From: Fen-999 sp044220545
GTDB taxonomy: Bacteria; Pseudomonadota; Gammaproteobacteria; Burkholderiales; Rhodocyclaceae
Assembly (NCBI GenBank): GCA_044220545.1
Contig: JBGAQX010000029.1
Location: 1-64,000 of the forward strand
Direction of reading: 5' to 3'
Length of the DNA: 64,000 nucleotides
The notes under the pieces are model-generated. The model ran no database searches. It was not told the DNA's origin and saw only the letters and a program-made list of their open reading frames with translations. Shown here piece by piece: positions 6,700 to 15,687 of the stretch. Position numbers and translations under genes: made by a program. Numbering within the stretch: position 1 is the stretch's first letter; each line of letters begins with the position of its first letter.

Positions 6700-8820
6700 A
6701 TGAGCGCCGACTTCAGCCTTGCGCCTTACCCCGGCCTGCGGCCGTTCCGCGCCGAGGAAGCCGACATCTATTTCGGTCGCGAGACGCAGACCGACGCGCT
6801 GCTCGACCGGCTCGCCCGGACCCGGCTCCTGGCCGTGGTCGGACCATCCGGCTGCGGCAAGTCCTCGCTGGTGCGCGCCGGCATGATCGCCTCTCTGCAA
6901 ACCGGCTTCATGGCCGCCGCCGGCGCCGACTGGCGCATCGCCGACCTGCGCCCGGGCGACCGGCCCATGGCCCGCCTGGCGCGGGCGCTGCGCCCGTTCG
7001 CGTCGCCGGCGGAGGCGACGGAGATGGCGGAAGCCGAGGCGCTGCCGTTGATCGAGGCCGCGTTGCGGCGCGGACCGCTCGGTTTGGTGGAATGGCTGCG
7101 CGACGTCGGCCTGCCACCCGCGACCAATCTGCTGCTCCTGATCGACCAGTTCGAGGAGATCTTCCGCTACCGCGAGAAGGGCGACCGGGACGAAGCCGAT
7201 GCCTTCGTCGCGCTGCTACTGGCGAGCGCCGCTCAGCGCGAACTGCCGATCTACATCGTGATCACCATGCGATCCGACTTTCTCGGCGATTGCGCCCTGT
7301 TCAGCGGCCTGCCCGAGGCGATCAACGACAGCCAGTACCTGACGCCCCGGCTGACCCGGGAGCAGTGCCGCCTGGCGATCACCGGCCCGGCGAAAGTGTT
7401 CGGCGGCGCCGTCGACCCGGCCTTGGTCAATCGGCTGCTGAACGACTTCGGACCCGATCCGGACCAGCTACCGCTGCTCCAGCACGCGCTGATGCGGATG
7501 TGGGACCGGGCCCGCCAGCGCCCGGCGGCCCCCGGCGACATCGTGCTGATCGGCCTCGCCGACTACGAGGATACCGGCGGCCTGACCCGCGCCATGTCGG
7601 ATCATGCCGACGAGGTCCTGGCGGAGCTGAGCCCGCCCGGGCGCGCGGTTGCCGAAGTCATGTTCAGGCGCCTTACCGAACGCGGCATTGGCCGCCGGGA
7701 CACCCGGGCGCCGGCGCGCCTGTCGGAGGTGGCGGCGGTGGCCGGAGTGGCCGCGGACGCCGTCTATGCCGTGGTCGAAGCATTTCGCCGCCCCGACCGC
7801 AGCTTCGTCACCCCGCCGGTCGGCATCGCGCTCGGCCCGGACACCCTGCTCGACATCGGCCACGAGAGCCTGATCCGGCAGTGGCGCAGTCTGGGCGAAT
7901 GGGTGGACCGGGAAACGCGATCCGCGGCCCTTTACCAGCGACTGGCGACCACCGCCCGCCTGTGGGTGGCCAACGAAGCGGCGCTGTGGCGCAATCCGGA
8001 CCTGGAGCGGGCCATGAAATGGCAACAGGAGGAACAGCCGACCGCCGCCTGGGCGGCCCGCTACGGTAGCGGCAGCGACTTCGCGCAGGCGATTGCCTTC
8101 CTCCATCGCAGCGAGGCTTCCTGGCGCGAAGAGCAGCGGAGCGCCCTCGAGGCCGCCCGGCGCCAGCAGGAACAGGAGATCGCGCTACAGACCCAGGCAG
8201 TGGCGCAACAAAAGCTGCGCGCGGAAAACGAGGCCCTGCGCTCGCGCAAGCGCTTGCTGTCCGCGCTGGCGGTGTTGCTGCCGCTGGCCATCGGCGCCGC
8301 CGCCTGGGCCGGGTGGCAGATGTCGGTGGCGGTCAAGCAGGCGGGGATAGCCGCGGCTGCGACCCAACGGGCGGAGCACGAGGCCAACCGCGTGCGCACG
8401 CTGCTGGAACGGCTGACGAATTCCGAGGCGATCAAGCGCGCCTTCCTCGCCGAGGATGGCGAGGCAATAAGCCGCTACGCGTCGGCCACGCCCAGCGGCG
8501 ACGGCATTGCCTTCGGCGCCCGCGGCGCCACCCTGGACTGGAAGACCGGTTCCGGCACGAGCCTCTATCGATACGAGATCTACCCGCTGCCGAACGCCCT
8601 GCGGGGCCCCTTGCGCTCGGCGACCCGGATGAGCTACTTCATGAACCATCCCTCGTTCGACCAAAAGGTGATCAACGCCGGGCCCGGCAACGGCTTCACC
8701 GGCGTCTACACCGGCTGGGGCTGCCTGTCGAAGGTGTATGTGCTGGTCGAATACGCCGATGCGGACCGGCTTCCGGAGGTCTACTGGTACGACATGTGCA
8801 CCAAGGTCGCCGAGCAATAG
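6700..8820 (+). CDS. Membrane-anchored STAND-type NTPase with a C-terminal YEATS-like domain
   Basis: This 706-residue protein starts with PYPGLRPF, typical of the nSTAND1 family, followed by a Walker A loop GPSGCGKSS (residues 48-56) and a Walker B strand LLLLIDQFEE (144-153). Helical regulatory modules run to about residue 470, then a coiled coil (about 470-515), one membrane helix (about 518-541) and a C-terminal beta-rich domain. The usual WD40 or TPR sensor array is absent. Instead, residues about 620-700 carry HPSF and GWG motifs like those of YEATS domains (HxTF and GWG). STAND proteins oligomerise on sensing a trigger. Following two TIR genes by 4 bases, it is the likely sensor of this operon. 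A defence role is inferred, not shown. Confidence 0.75.
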   Translation: MSADFSLAPYPGLRPFRAEEADIYFGRETQTDALLDRLARTRLLAVVGPSGCGKSSLVRAGMIASLQTGFMAAAGADWRIADLRPGDRPMARLARALRPFASPAEATEMAEAEALPLIEAALRRGPLGLVEWLRDVGLPPATNLLLLIDQFEEIFRYREKGDRDEADAFVALLLASAAQRELPIYIVITMRSDFLGDCALFSGLPEAINDSQYLTPRLTREQCRLAITGPAKVFGGAVDPALVNRLLNDFGPDPDQLPLLQHALMRMWDRARQRPAAPGDIVLIGLADYEDTGGLTRAMSDHADEVLAELSPPGRAVAEVMFRRLTERGIGRRDTRAPARLSEVAAVAGVAADAVYAVVEAFRRPDRSFVTPPVGIALGPDTLLDIGHESLIRQWRSLGEWVDRETRSAALYQRLATTARLWVANEAALWRNPDLERAMKWQQEEQPTAAWAARYGSGSDFAQAIAFLHRSEASWREEQRSALEAARRQQEQEIALQTQAVAQQKLRAENEALRSRKRLLSALAVLLPLAIGAAAWAGWQMSVAVKQAGIAAAATQRAEHEANRVRTLLERLTNSEAIKRAFLAEDGEAISRYASATPSGDGIAFGARGATLDWKTGSGTSLYRYEIYPLPNALRGPLRSATRMSYFMNHPSFDQKVINAGPGNGFTGVYTGWGCLSKVYVLVEYADADRLPEVYWYDMCTKVAEQ

Positions 8821-8863
8821 CGGCACATCCGGCCGACGGTGGCGTGAGCTTCCGGCGCGGCGT

Positions 8864-10288
8864 CTAGCCCGCCGCCCGCTCGCGCACCAGTTGGCCGAGG
8901 CGGCGCACGGCCGCGTCGAAGCGCTCGTTCCATGGGTTGCCGCAGTTCAGGCGCAGGCAGTTGCGGTAGCGGCCGGAAGGCGAGAACAACTGGCCCGGCG
9001 TGAAGGCGATGCCTTCGGCCACCGCCTGGCGGTGCATGTCCAGCGCATCGACCTGGCGCGGCAGTTCCACCCAGAGCACGAAGCCGCCCTGCGGCCGGGT
9101 CAGCAGGCATTCGGCCGGGAAGTGACCAGCCACGGCGTCGGTCATGCGTGCCACCTGCTGGGCATAGGCGCGGCGGGCGCGGCGCACCTGGTGGTCGAAG
9201 CCGCCGCTCTCGATGAACTCGGCCAGCGCGGCCTGGGGCACGGCGCCGGTGACGCCGCTGCTGAGCGTCTTGAGGGTCGACACGGTCGACGTGTGGCGGC
9301 CGGCGGCGACGAAGCCGACACGCAGCGACGGGCTGACGGTCTTGGAGAACGACGAGCAGAGCATGACGTTGCCGGCCGTGTCGTAGGCCTTGATCGGCCA
9401 GGGCCGGTCGCCCTCGAAATGCAGGTCGCCGTAGATGTCATCCTCGATCAGCGGCACGCCGCGCTCGGCGAGCAACCGGGCGACGCGGCGCTTGTTCTCC
9501 TCGGGCATGATGCAGCCGAGCGGATTGTTGGCATTGGGGATCAGCAGGCAGGCCTTGACGGCGCCGTTGCGCGTGGCCAGCTCGAGGGCTTCGACGGAGA
9601 TGCCGGTGCGCGCATGGGTGGGAATTTCCAGCGCCTTCATGCCCAGGCTTTCGATGATCTGCAAGAGCACGAAGTAGGTCGGCGACTCGAGGGCAATGGT
9701 GTCGCCCGGCCCGGCCACGGCGCGCAGGCAGAGGTTCATCGCCTCGGTGCACGAATTGGTGACAACCAGCTCGCCGGCGTCGAGCGGACCGCCCCAGTCC
9801 AGCGAGCGGCGCACGATCTGGCGGACCAGCCGGGCGTCGTTGTAGCAGGTGCAGGTGCCCGCCGAGAGCAGGTCCGGCCGCTGGCGCGCGACCTTGCTGA
9901 ACATGCGCAGCATGCGCGCCGATGGCAGCAGCTCCGGTGCGGGATAGGCCGAGCCGAGCGGCAGCACGCCGGGCTGTTCGTTGGCCTGCAAGACCCGCAT
10001 CAGCAATTGGTTTACGCCGACGAAGGTGGGCTTGGCCAGCCGCCGGGCACCGGCAGGCTCGGCCAGCGCCGGCGCGCGACGACGCACGTAGAAGCCGGCC
10101 TGCGGCCGGGCCTCGACCAGGCCCCGGTCCTCCAGTTGGCGCAGGGCCTGGAGCACCGTCGAGACGGACAGGCGCTTCTGGGCGGCCAGCCGACGCACCG
10201 AGGGCAGCCGGTCGCCCGGCTCCAGCACGCGGTCGCCGATCAGGCCGACGAATTCGTCGGCCAGACGGTCGTAGAGGTAGTCGCTCAT
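8864..10288 (-). CDS. MocR/PdxR-type transcriptional regulator with aminotransferase-like domain
   Basis: This 474-residue protein has an N-terminal GntR-type winged helix (PSVRRLAAQKRLSVSTVLQA, then RGLVEARPQAGFYVR) fused to a fold-type I PLP-dependent aminotransferase domain. The PLP lysine lies in SSFSKTVSPSLRVGF. MocR regulators use PLP or an amino compound as effector, and their targets are often divergent genes. Here that is the DUF2917 gene starting at 10439. I placed the start at MSDYLYDRL; in-frame starts at 10315 and 10384 would add 9 or 32 residues. The target pathway cannot be read from the sequence. Confidence 0.85.
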   Translation of the reverse strand: MSDYLYDRLADEFVGLIGDRVLEPGDRLPSVRRLAAQKRLSVSTVLQALRQLEDRGLVEARPQAGFYVRRRAPALAEPAGARRLAKPTFVGVNQLLMRVLQANEQPGVLPLGSAYPAPELLPSARMLRMFSKVARQRPDLLSAGTCTCYNDARLVRQIVRRSLDWGGPLDAGELVVTNSCTEAMNLCLRAVAGPGDTIALESPTYFVLLQIIESLGMKALEIPTHARTGISVEALELATRNGAVKACLLIPNANNPLGCIMPEENKRRVARLLAERGVPLIEDDIYGDLHFEGDRPWPIKAYDTAGNVMLCSSFSKTVSPSLRVGFVAAGRHTSTVSTLKTLSSGVTGAVPQAALAEFIESGGFDHQVRRARRAYAQQVARMTDAVAGHFPAECLLTRPQGGFVLWVELPRQVDALDMHRQAVAEGIAFTPGQLFSPSGRYRNCLRLNCGNPWNERFDAAVRRLGQLVRERAAG

Positions 10289-10438
10289 GGGCTCATTGTC
10301 GGGCAGGCGGACCATGCCGGGCAGATACAGCAGCGGGCCGATTGAAGCATAACAGTTCGACTTTTCGGCCACTGTGGCGGGCACAATTTCGCGGCGCTGA
10401 ATCTGTACCTGCCGGCGCGCCGCGCCTACGCTACCGGC

Positions 10439-10705
10439 ATGATGCCAATTCGCCCACCAGGAAGATCACAGCCGCGCGTGCCGCTGCGTGGCCTGGAACT
10501 GGTGTTGCGCGGCGACCGGCCGCTGCGCCTGATCGGCGCGCGCGGCTGCCGACTGCGCTGCGTCGCGGGCTGCGCCTGGCTGACGGCGCCGGGCGAGGCG
10601 CGCGACATCTACCTCTATCCCGGCGACACCTGGCAGGTGCGCTGCGACGGTCTGGTGCTGGTGGAGCCGGCCACCGGCGCTGCGGCGTCGATCCGGATCG
10701 ACTGA
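10439..10705 (+). CDS. DUF2917 domain protein
   Basis: This small 88-residue protein fits the DUF2917 pattern: a run of short beta strands containing LELVLRGDRPLRLIGARG, CAWLTAPGEARDIYLYPGD and a final LVEPATGAAASIRI. The family is common in betaproteobacteria and its function is unknown. It diverges from the MocR regulator with about 150 bases between the starts, so it is a plausible target of that regulator. There are two adjacent ATG codons (10439, 10442) and no strong ribosome site. Confidence 0.65.
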   Translation: MMPIRPPGRSQPRVPLRGLELVLRGDRPLRLIGARGCRLRCVAGCAWLTAPGEARDIYLYPGDTWQVRCDGLVLVEPATGAAASIRID

Positions 10706-10719
10706 CCCGACCCGTAACG

Positions 10720-11226
10720 CTAGGACGAAGGGGCGTGACTGGACTTGCCGTTGCAGAGCGCGGTCAGCTCGGCCCAGCTCGCGGTCAGCGGCGCCACGTG
10801 GGCCCGCCGGCCGCGGCGAAACGACACCGGCGGCCGTTGGCTGCGCACCTGGTCGAGCAGGCCGCTGTCCCGGGTTTGCACGTCGTCCAGCAACTGGTGC
10901 CCGAGGGCGCGCAGGCGCGCGGCAACCGTGGCATCCCGCCGCAACGCATCCAGGCACAGCGCTGACAACTGCTTGCGCAATTCGCCATGGGCGGCCACGC
11001 AGCGCGACAGCTCCTGGCCGTCGCAGCACGACCGGATCAGGCGCTGCTGGAAGCCGAAGTGCTCGCGCGTGAAATGAGCGAGCCAGTTGAGAAAGTTGTC
11101 GAGCAGTTCGGCGCGCACTTCGGCGTCCGCCAGCCCATCGAGGCGCTCGACCGTTCGCGCCAGCAATTCGCGCTGTTCCTCGATCTCCTTGGCACACTGG
11201 CTGAACGCCGCGAAATATCGATCCAT
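10720..11226 (-). CDS. Hemerythrin-like protein
   Basis: This 168-residue all-helical protein resembles bacterial hemerythrin-like proteins that bind a diiron centre and sense or carry oxygen. Candidate ligands occur in HFTREHFGF, CVAAHGELRK and HQLLDDVQTRD, in roughly the order expected of a hemerythrin four-helix bundle, but the spacing is imperfect. The start was placed at MDRYFAAF because a GGGGGG-containing ribosome site lies just upstream, and an upstream ATG would add 20 residues lacking helix character. It lies 108 bases downstream of plsB on the same strand. Confidence 0.5.
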   Translation of the reverse strand: MDRYFAAFSQCAKEIEEQRELLARTVERLDGLADAEVRAELLDNFLNWLAHFTREHFGFQQRLIRSCCDGQELSRCVAAHGELRKQLSALCLDALRRDATVAARLRALGHQLLDDVQTRDSGLLDQVRSQRPPVSFRRGRRAHVAPLTASWAELTALCNGKSSHAPSS

Positions 11227-11334
11227 GGAATCGCCCCCCGTTCGCAACCGCACAAAGACCACCTGTATGAGGTGGGCAATGTGCACGGGAATACGCCCGC
11301 CGTCCAGCTGCGGCGCAACATGGACTGGCCGGGT

Positions 11335-13848
11335 TCAGGCGGCCCGCTGGCTGTTTGCCGCCGGGCCGGGGTGACCGCCGGCGGCCAGGCGGCGGATGGT
11401 CTGGCGCACTTCGGCCGCCAACAGCAACTCGGTGTGTTCGGCCGGCGCGCTGATGCGCTCGTCGAAATGCAGCAGGCCCGCCGCGTCCTCGCTGAGCAGG
11501 CCGGCCGACAGCAGGTTGCCGACCACGCCGGCGACAACGGCCTTTTCGGAAAACTCCGGCGCGTTCACGTCGCAGAGCAAGGCCAGACGCTGCGCCAGCA
11601 GGTGGCCGGATTCTTCGAGCTCGCGGCGGGTCAGGTGGCCGGAGCCGTGGCGCTGCAACAGCGCCAGGGTCAGGAAGTAGCGCTCCAGGGTCGGCCGGAT
11701 GGTTTCTCCGATCAGCCGCAGTTCGGCATAGGTTTCGCTGTTGGCTTCCGGCGCCGCCACCTGGTCGGCATCGAGCCGCACCAGGCCCCGGTCGGCGAGC
11801 ACCGCCAGCGCCGCCGCCAGCGCGGCGGGCAGTTGCGCCATCGTCCAGGGCAGGAAGAGTTCCGGCCGCAGCAGGCCGACGATGCCGAGCACCGCCGCCT
11901 CGAAACGCCGCCGGGGCAAGGCCGGGTTCTGGCTCAGCAGGCAGGCGACCACCGAGGGCAACGCGAACAGGTGCAGAACGTTGTTGCGGAAATAGGCCAG
12001 CAAGGCCGCCTGGCCGGCCGCGACGCGGATCAGGTCGCCCAGCGGGTGGGCCAGCCGCTCGACGACACCGAGCCGCAACGCGTCGCCGACGACTTCGGCG
12101 GGGCCGAGCTGGCAGGGCACGGCATCATGCCCGGCCAGCGGCCCGGCCGACATGGCCTGGTAATGGCCGATCAGGCGATGCAGGGCTTGTTCGTCCATGG
12201 CCAGCTTGGGCGTCGCCAGCAGGGCGAGCGCCGCCAGGTTGATGGAGTTCACCACGGCGGCGGCGTTGATGCGCCGGGCCAGTTCGTCGGCGGCGTCCTG
12301 GGTGGCCTGGCGCACCCAGTCGGCGCGCGGGTCGATCTCCGGCGATGAGGACGACCCGGACCAGCCGGGATGTTCCGCGTCGAGGAACTCGGCCAGGTTG
12401 AGCGGCTGGCCGAAATTGACGTGCACCTTGCCGAATTCATGGCGCAGCTTGCGCACGGTGCCGATCAGGCCCCAGAGCGACTCGCCGCGCTTGGGCTTGC
12501 CTTCCAGTTCGCTGACGAAGCTGCGCCCTTCGAGCAGCTTCTCGTAGCCGACATAGACGGGAACGAAGAACAGCGGATGGGCGTGGTCGCGCAGGAAGCT
12601 GCGCACCGTCATGCCGAGGATGCCGGTGCGCGGCGCCAGCATGCGGCCGCTGCGGCTGCGCCCGCCCTCGATGAAATACTCGATGGGAAAGCCGCGCGAG
12701 ATCATCAGGTGCAGGTACTCGTGGAACACGGCGGCATAGAGGGGCTCGCCCTTGAACGTGCGGCGCAGGAAGAAGGCGCCGCCCCGCCGCAGCAGCCGGC
12801 CCACCAGCGGCAGGTTGAGATTGATGCCGGCGGCGATGTGCGGCGGCGGCAGGCCGCGCCGGAAGATCAGGAAGGACAGCAGCAGGTAATCGATATGGCT
12901 GCGGTGACAGGGCAGATAGACGATGCCGGCGCCGGGCGGGATGCGTTCGACGGCGTCGAAGTTGCGCACCTCGATGCCATCGTAGAGTCGCGTCCAGAGC
13001 CAGTCGAGCAGCAGCTCGAAGGCGCGCGCGACGCCATAGGTGTAGTCGGAGGGAATCTCCAGGGCGAACTTGCGGGCGCGCTCGCGCGCCTCGCCCGGAC
13101 CGATGCCGCGCTCGGCGGCCTCGGCCGCGATCGCCTGCCTGACCGCCGGCGTCGCCAGCAGCGCGTCGACCTGGGTGTTGCGGTGGGAGATGTCCGGCCC
13201 GATGACCCGCTGGCGCTGTAGGCGAAAGTGCACACGGAGGATGCGCGACAGCTTGCGCAGCGCCCGGGCCTCGTCCAGCCCTTCGCTCAAGAGCTCGCGC
13301 AGCGACAGGGGCGCGTTGAAGCGGACAAAGGTCTGGCGACCGTGCAGCAGCACCGCCAGCCATTGGCGAATGTGCCCGATCGGGCCCCAGGTCTCGGAAA
13401 AAAGTGCCTTCAGGATCGAGTCCTGGCTGCCCGGCGCGCGCCCCCACAGGATCGTCACGGGCACCAGTTGCACATCGGCGACGGCATCGGCCATCACTGT
13501 CCGCACCAGCCGCGCCAGCAGCGGCGCATGGCCGTGGCGCTCGCGCGCCGACGCCGGCAGCGCCTGGATGCGATTCAGGAAGAAGAGGGACTGCCCGGCG
13601 GCGACCTCGCCCGCCGCGCCGACCTTCAACGGAGCGACGGCGGAGGGCAGCCCGGCCCGCCGGGCCTCCTCGATGAGCACCAGCATGTTGGTGAAGCGCC
13701 GGTCCTGCAGGACGTAGCAGACGGGCTTGCCGGGATCCAGCGCCAGTTCGGCCGGATTCTCCGGCAGTACGCGGGTGCGGATCCACTTGTAGAGCAGGCC
13801 GCGCGCCAGGGTAGCGATCCAGCCGGAGGGGTCGAGCGAGCGGAGCAT
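11335..13848 (-). CDS. plsB: Glycerol-3-phosphate 1-O-acyltransferase PlsB
   Basis: This 837-residue inner-membrane-associated enzyme acylates sn-glycerol 3-phosphate at position 1, the first step of phospholipid synthesis. The acyltransferase motif is CHRSHIDYLLLSF, with the HxxxxD histidine near residue 315. Further motifs are FFLRRTFKGEPLYAAVFHEY and FIEGGRSRSGRML. Length is close to the E. coli enzyme (about 807). The gene is single, with a divergent small gene 118 bases upstream. No fabR or dgkA neighbour is present. Confidence 0.95.
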   Translation of the reverse strand: MLRSLDPSGWIATLARGLLYKWIRTRVLPENPAELALDPGKPVCYVLQDRRFTNMLVLIEEARRAGLPSAVAPLKVGAAGEVAAGQSLFFLNRIQALPASARERHGHAPLLARLVRTVMADAVADVQLVPVTILWGRAPGSQDSILKALFSETWGPIGHIRQWLAVLLHGRQTFVRFNAPLSLRELLSEGLDEARALRKLSRILRVHFRLQRQRVIGPDISHRNTQVDALLATPAVRQAIAAEAAERGIGPGEARERARKFALEIPSDYTYGVARAFELLLDWLWTRLYDGIEVRNFDAVERIPPGAGIVYLPCHRSHIDYLLLSFLIFRRGLPPPHIAAGINLNLPLVGRLLRRGGAFFLRRTFKGEPLYAAVFHEYLHLMISRGFPIEYFIEGGRSRSGRMLAPRTGILGMTVRSFLRDHAHPLFFVPVYVGYEKLLEGRSFVSELEGKPKRGESLWGLIGTVRKLRHEFGKVHVNFGQPLNLAEFLDAEHPGWSGSSSSPEIDPRADWVRQATQDAADELARRINAAAVVNSINLAALALLATPKLAMDEQALHRLIGHYQAMSAGPLAGHDAVPCQLGPAEVVGDALRLGVVERLAHPLGDLIRVAAGQAALLAYFRNNVLHLFALPSVVACLLSQNPALPRRRFEAAVLGIVGLLRPELFLPWTMAQLPAALAAALAVLADRGLVRLDADQVAAPEANSETYAELRLIGETIRPTLERYFLTLALLQRHGSGHLTRRELEESGHLLAQRLALLCDVNAPEFSEKAVVAGVVGNLLSAGLLSEDAAGLLHFDERISAPAEHTELLLAAEVRQTIRRLAAGGHPGPAANSQRAA

Positions 13849-13966
13849 GGTCGGGGGCGGGGCGGGAAACCGCGGCGGCGATCGTCGGAACGAGTGTCGA
13901 CTTTACTGCAAAGACCGGCAACAATGTCACCGGTACATTCATCCAATCAGGGAACGGAAGCACATC

Positions 13967-14185
13967 ATGGCCGGCGGCTGGGGTTGCCCGCACGAAGCGA
14001 ACGACGTTTGCACGAAGATCAACGATCTGCCCTGCGATCCCGGCATGAAGGGCTGCGTGCTGGCCGGCCGCTACGTGTTCGCCAACGACGACAAGAACGA
14101 GCGCCTGCGATGGAAGAAGTCGCGCGAGGAAGGCGCGGAGTCCGTGGCGTCCGCTGACAATACCGGTTCCGGCCATCACCCCTGA
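13967..14185 (+). CDS. Small cysteine-containing conserved-type protein
   Basis: This 72-residue protein carries four cysteines in its first 30 residues (C7, C15, C23, C30; GWGCPHEANDVC and CDPGMKGCVLAGRYVF), which could bind a metal. A charged segment NDDKNERLRWKK and a disordered tail follow. GGAAG at 13956-13960 supports the ATG. A longer upstream frame exists but lacks a ribosome site. It is followed 11 bases later by a KTSC-domain gene and then ppk2, so the three may be one operon. I cannot name the family. Confidence 0.6.
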   Translation: MAGGWGCPHEANDVCTKINDLPCDPGMKGCVLAGRYVFANDDKNERLRWKKSREEGAESVASADNTGSGHHP

Positions 14186-14196
14186 TCGAGCTCGCG

Positions 14197-14463
14197 ATGG
14201 AAATGAAGAAGATCAGTTCGGGCAGGCTGCGCGCCATCGGTTACGATGCCGGTGCCCGCCTGCTGCGCGTGCAACTGGATGACGATAGCGTTCTAGAATA
14301 TGCCGGCGTCGGCGAGGAGATCTGGCGGCGCCTGGCGACGGCCAGTTCGCCCTGGAGCGTCTACCGCGACAACGTCGAAGAGGAATTCGACGCCAAGCGG
14401 GTCGCCGCGGCGAGCAGGCATTCGCCCCCCGGGAACAATCCACTCGACGACCTGTTCGGATAA
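14197..14463 (+). CDS. KTSC-domain protein
   Basis: This 88-residue protein matches the KTSC pattern: ISSGRLRAIGYDAGARLLRV, a strand ending VLEYAGVGEE, then SSPWSVYRDNVEEEF. KTSC domains occur alone or with lysyl-tRNA synthetase-like, phage and conflict proteins. They are thought to bind nucleic acid or ribosomal components, but function is not established. It lies between the small cysteine protein and ppk2, with a 4-base gap to ppk2, suggesting co-translation. Confidence 0.65.
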   Translation: MEMKKISSGRLRAIGYDAGARLLRVQLDDDSVLEYAGVGEEIWRRLATASSPWSVYRDNVEEEFDAKRVAAASRHSPPGNNPLDDLFG

Positions 14464-14467
14464 CTTC

Positions 14468-15679
14468 ATGGCAACCAGAAAGATCACGGCAAGCGCCACA
14501 TCCTCCACCAAGGCCGCCACCACGGCGGCGGCGCCGCGCCGGCCCCGCGCGACCGTCGCCAAGGGCGTGGCCGGCGGCACGGGCGTCAAGCGCGCCAAGC
14601 CCGCGGGCGCGCCGGCGAAAACGCGCCCGACGCGCGCCCGGCCAGCCACCGCCGGCGACATCGGCCCAACCCGATCGCAGGAGCGCATCGAAGCCTTCGT
14701 GGTGGCCCAGGCCACCGACTCGGCCCAGGAGGCGCGGCTGTCGGCGATGCGCGACATCATCTCCGGGGCATCGTCAGAGGAATCGGTCGCCGTGCTCAAG
14801 ACGCTGCTCAAGCAGCAGCGCGTGGCGGTCGACCAGAACATGATCCATCCGGACGAGGAACTCGCCCCGGGCTGGCGCGAGGGCGGCTACCCGTACCAGA
14901 ACCTGATGTCCCGCCGCACCTACGAGCGCGAGAAGTACCGGCTACAGGTGGAACTGCTGAAGCTCCAGGCCTGGGTCAAGGAAACCGGCCAGAAGGTGGT
15001 CATCCTCTTCGAAGGGCGCGACGCGGCTGGCAAGGGCGGCACCATCAAGCGCTTCATGGAGCACGTCAATCCTCGCGGCGCGCGCGTCGTGGCGCTGGAA
15101 AAGCCGACCGAACTGGAACGCGGCCAGTGGTACTTCCAGCGCTATGTCCAGCACCTGCCCACCGCCGGCGAAATCGCCCTGTTCGATCGCTCCTGGTACA
15201 ACCGGGCCGGCGTCGAGCGCGTCATGGGTTTCTGCAGCGATGCCGAGTACCAGGAATTCATGCGCCAGGCGCCGGAGTTCGAGCGGATGATGGTGCGCCA
15301 GGGCATCCACCTGATCAAGTTCTGGTTTTCGGTGAGCCGCGAGGAGCAGCGCCGGCGTTTCAAGGAGCGGCGCGTGCACCCGCTCAAGCAATGGAAACTG
15401 TCGCCCATCGACCTGGCCTCGCTGGACAAGTGGGAGGATTACACCAAGGCCAAGGAGGCGATGTTCTTCTATACCGACACCGCCGACGCGCCGTGGACGG
15501 TGATCAAGTCCGACTGCAAGAAGCGCGCGCGGCTCAATGCCTTGCGCTACATCCTGCACCGCCTGCCCTACACCAACAAGGATGCCGCCCGCATCGGCCC
15601 CATGGATTCCCTGATCGTCGGCCGCGCCAACGTGGTGTACGAGCGCGGCGAAAAGCAGGGCGGCGTGCCCATCCTCTGA
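14468..15679 (+). CDS. ppk2: Polyphosphate kinase 2 family protein (class I-like)
   Basis: This 403-residue kinase transfers phosphate between polyphosphate and nucleoside di- or monophosphates. The PPK2 core has a Walker A FEGRDAAGKGGTIKRFMEHV (about residues 180-200), the lid segment and a Walker B-like ALFDRSWYNRAGVERVMGF. Residues 1 to about 75 are a disordered Ala/Thr/Arg/Lys-rich extension, as in many proteobacterial class I PPK2s that regenerate NTPs. The start at 14468 avoids reading through the KTSC gene. The substrate (ADP or GDP) cannot be decided by eye. Confidence 0.9.
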   Translation: MATRKITASATSSTKAATTAAAPRRPRATVAKGVAGGTGVKRAKPAGAPAKTRPTRARPATAGDIGPTRSQERIEAFVVAQATDSAQEARLSAMRDIISGASSEESVAVLKTLLKQQRVAVDQNMIHPDEELAPGWREGGYPYQNLMSRRTYEREKYRLQVELLKLQAWVKETGQKVVILFEGRDAAGKGGTIKRFMEHVNPRGARVVALEKPTELERGQWYFQRYVQHLPTAGEIALFDRSWYNRAGVERVMGFCSDAEYQEFMRQAPEFERMMVRQGIHLIKFWFSVSREEQRRRFKERRVHPLKQWKLSPIDLASLDKWEDYTKAKEAMFFYTDTADAPWTVIKSDCKKRARLNALRYILHRLPYTNKDAARIGPMDSLIVGRANVVYERGEKQGGVPIL

Positions 15680-15687
15680 CACGCCAA

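Noticed and set aside
4914..6701. Open frame of about 595 codons on the minus strand opposite the TIR genes
   Set aside because: The plus-strand TIR motifs are unmistakable; the antisense frame is rich in Arg, Ala and Leu without family character.
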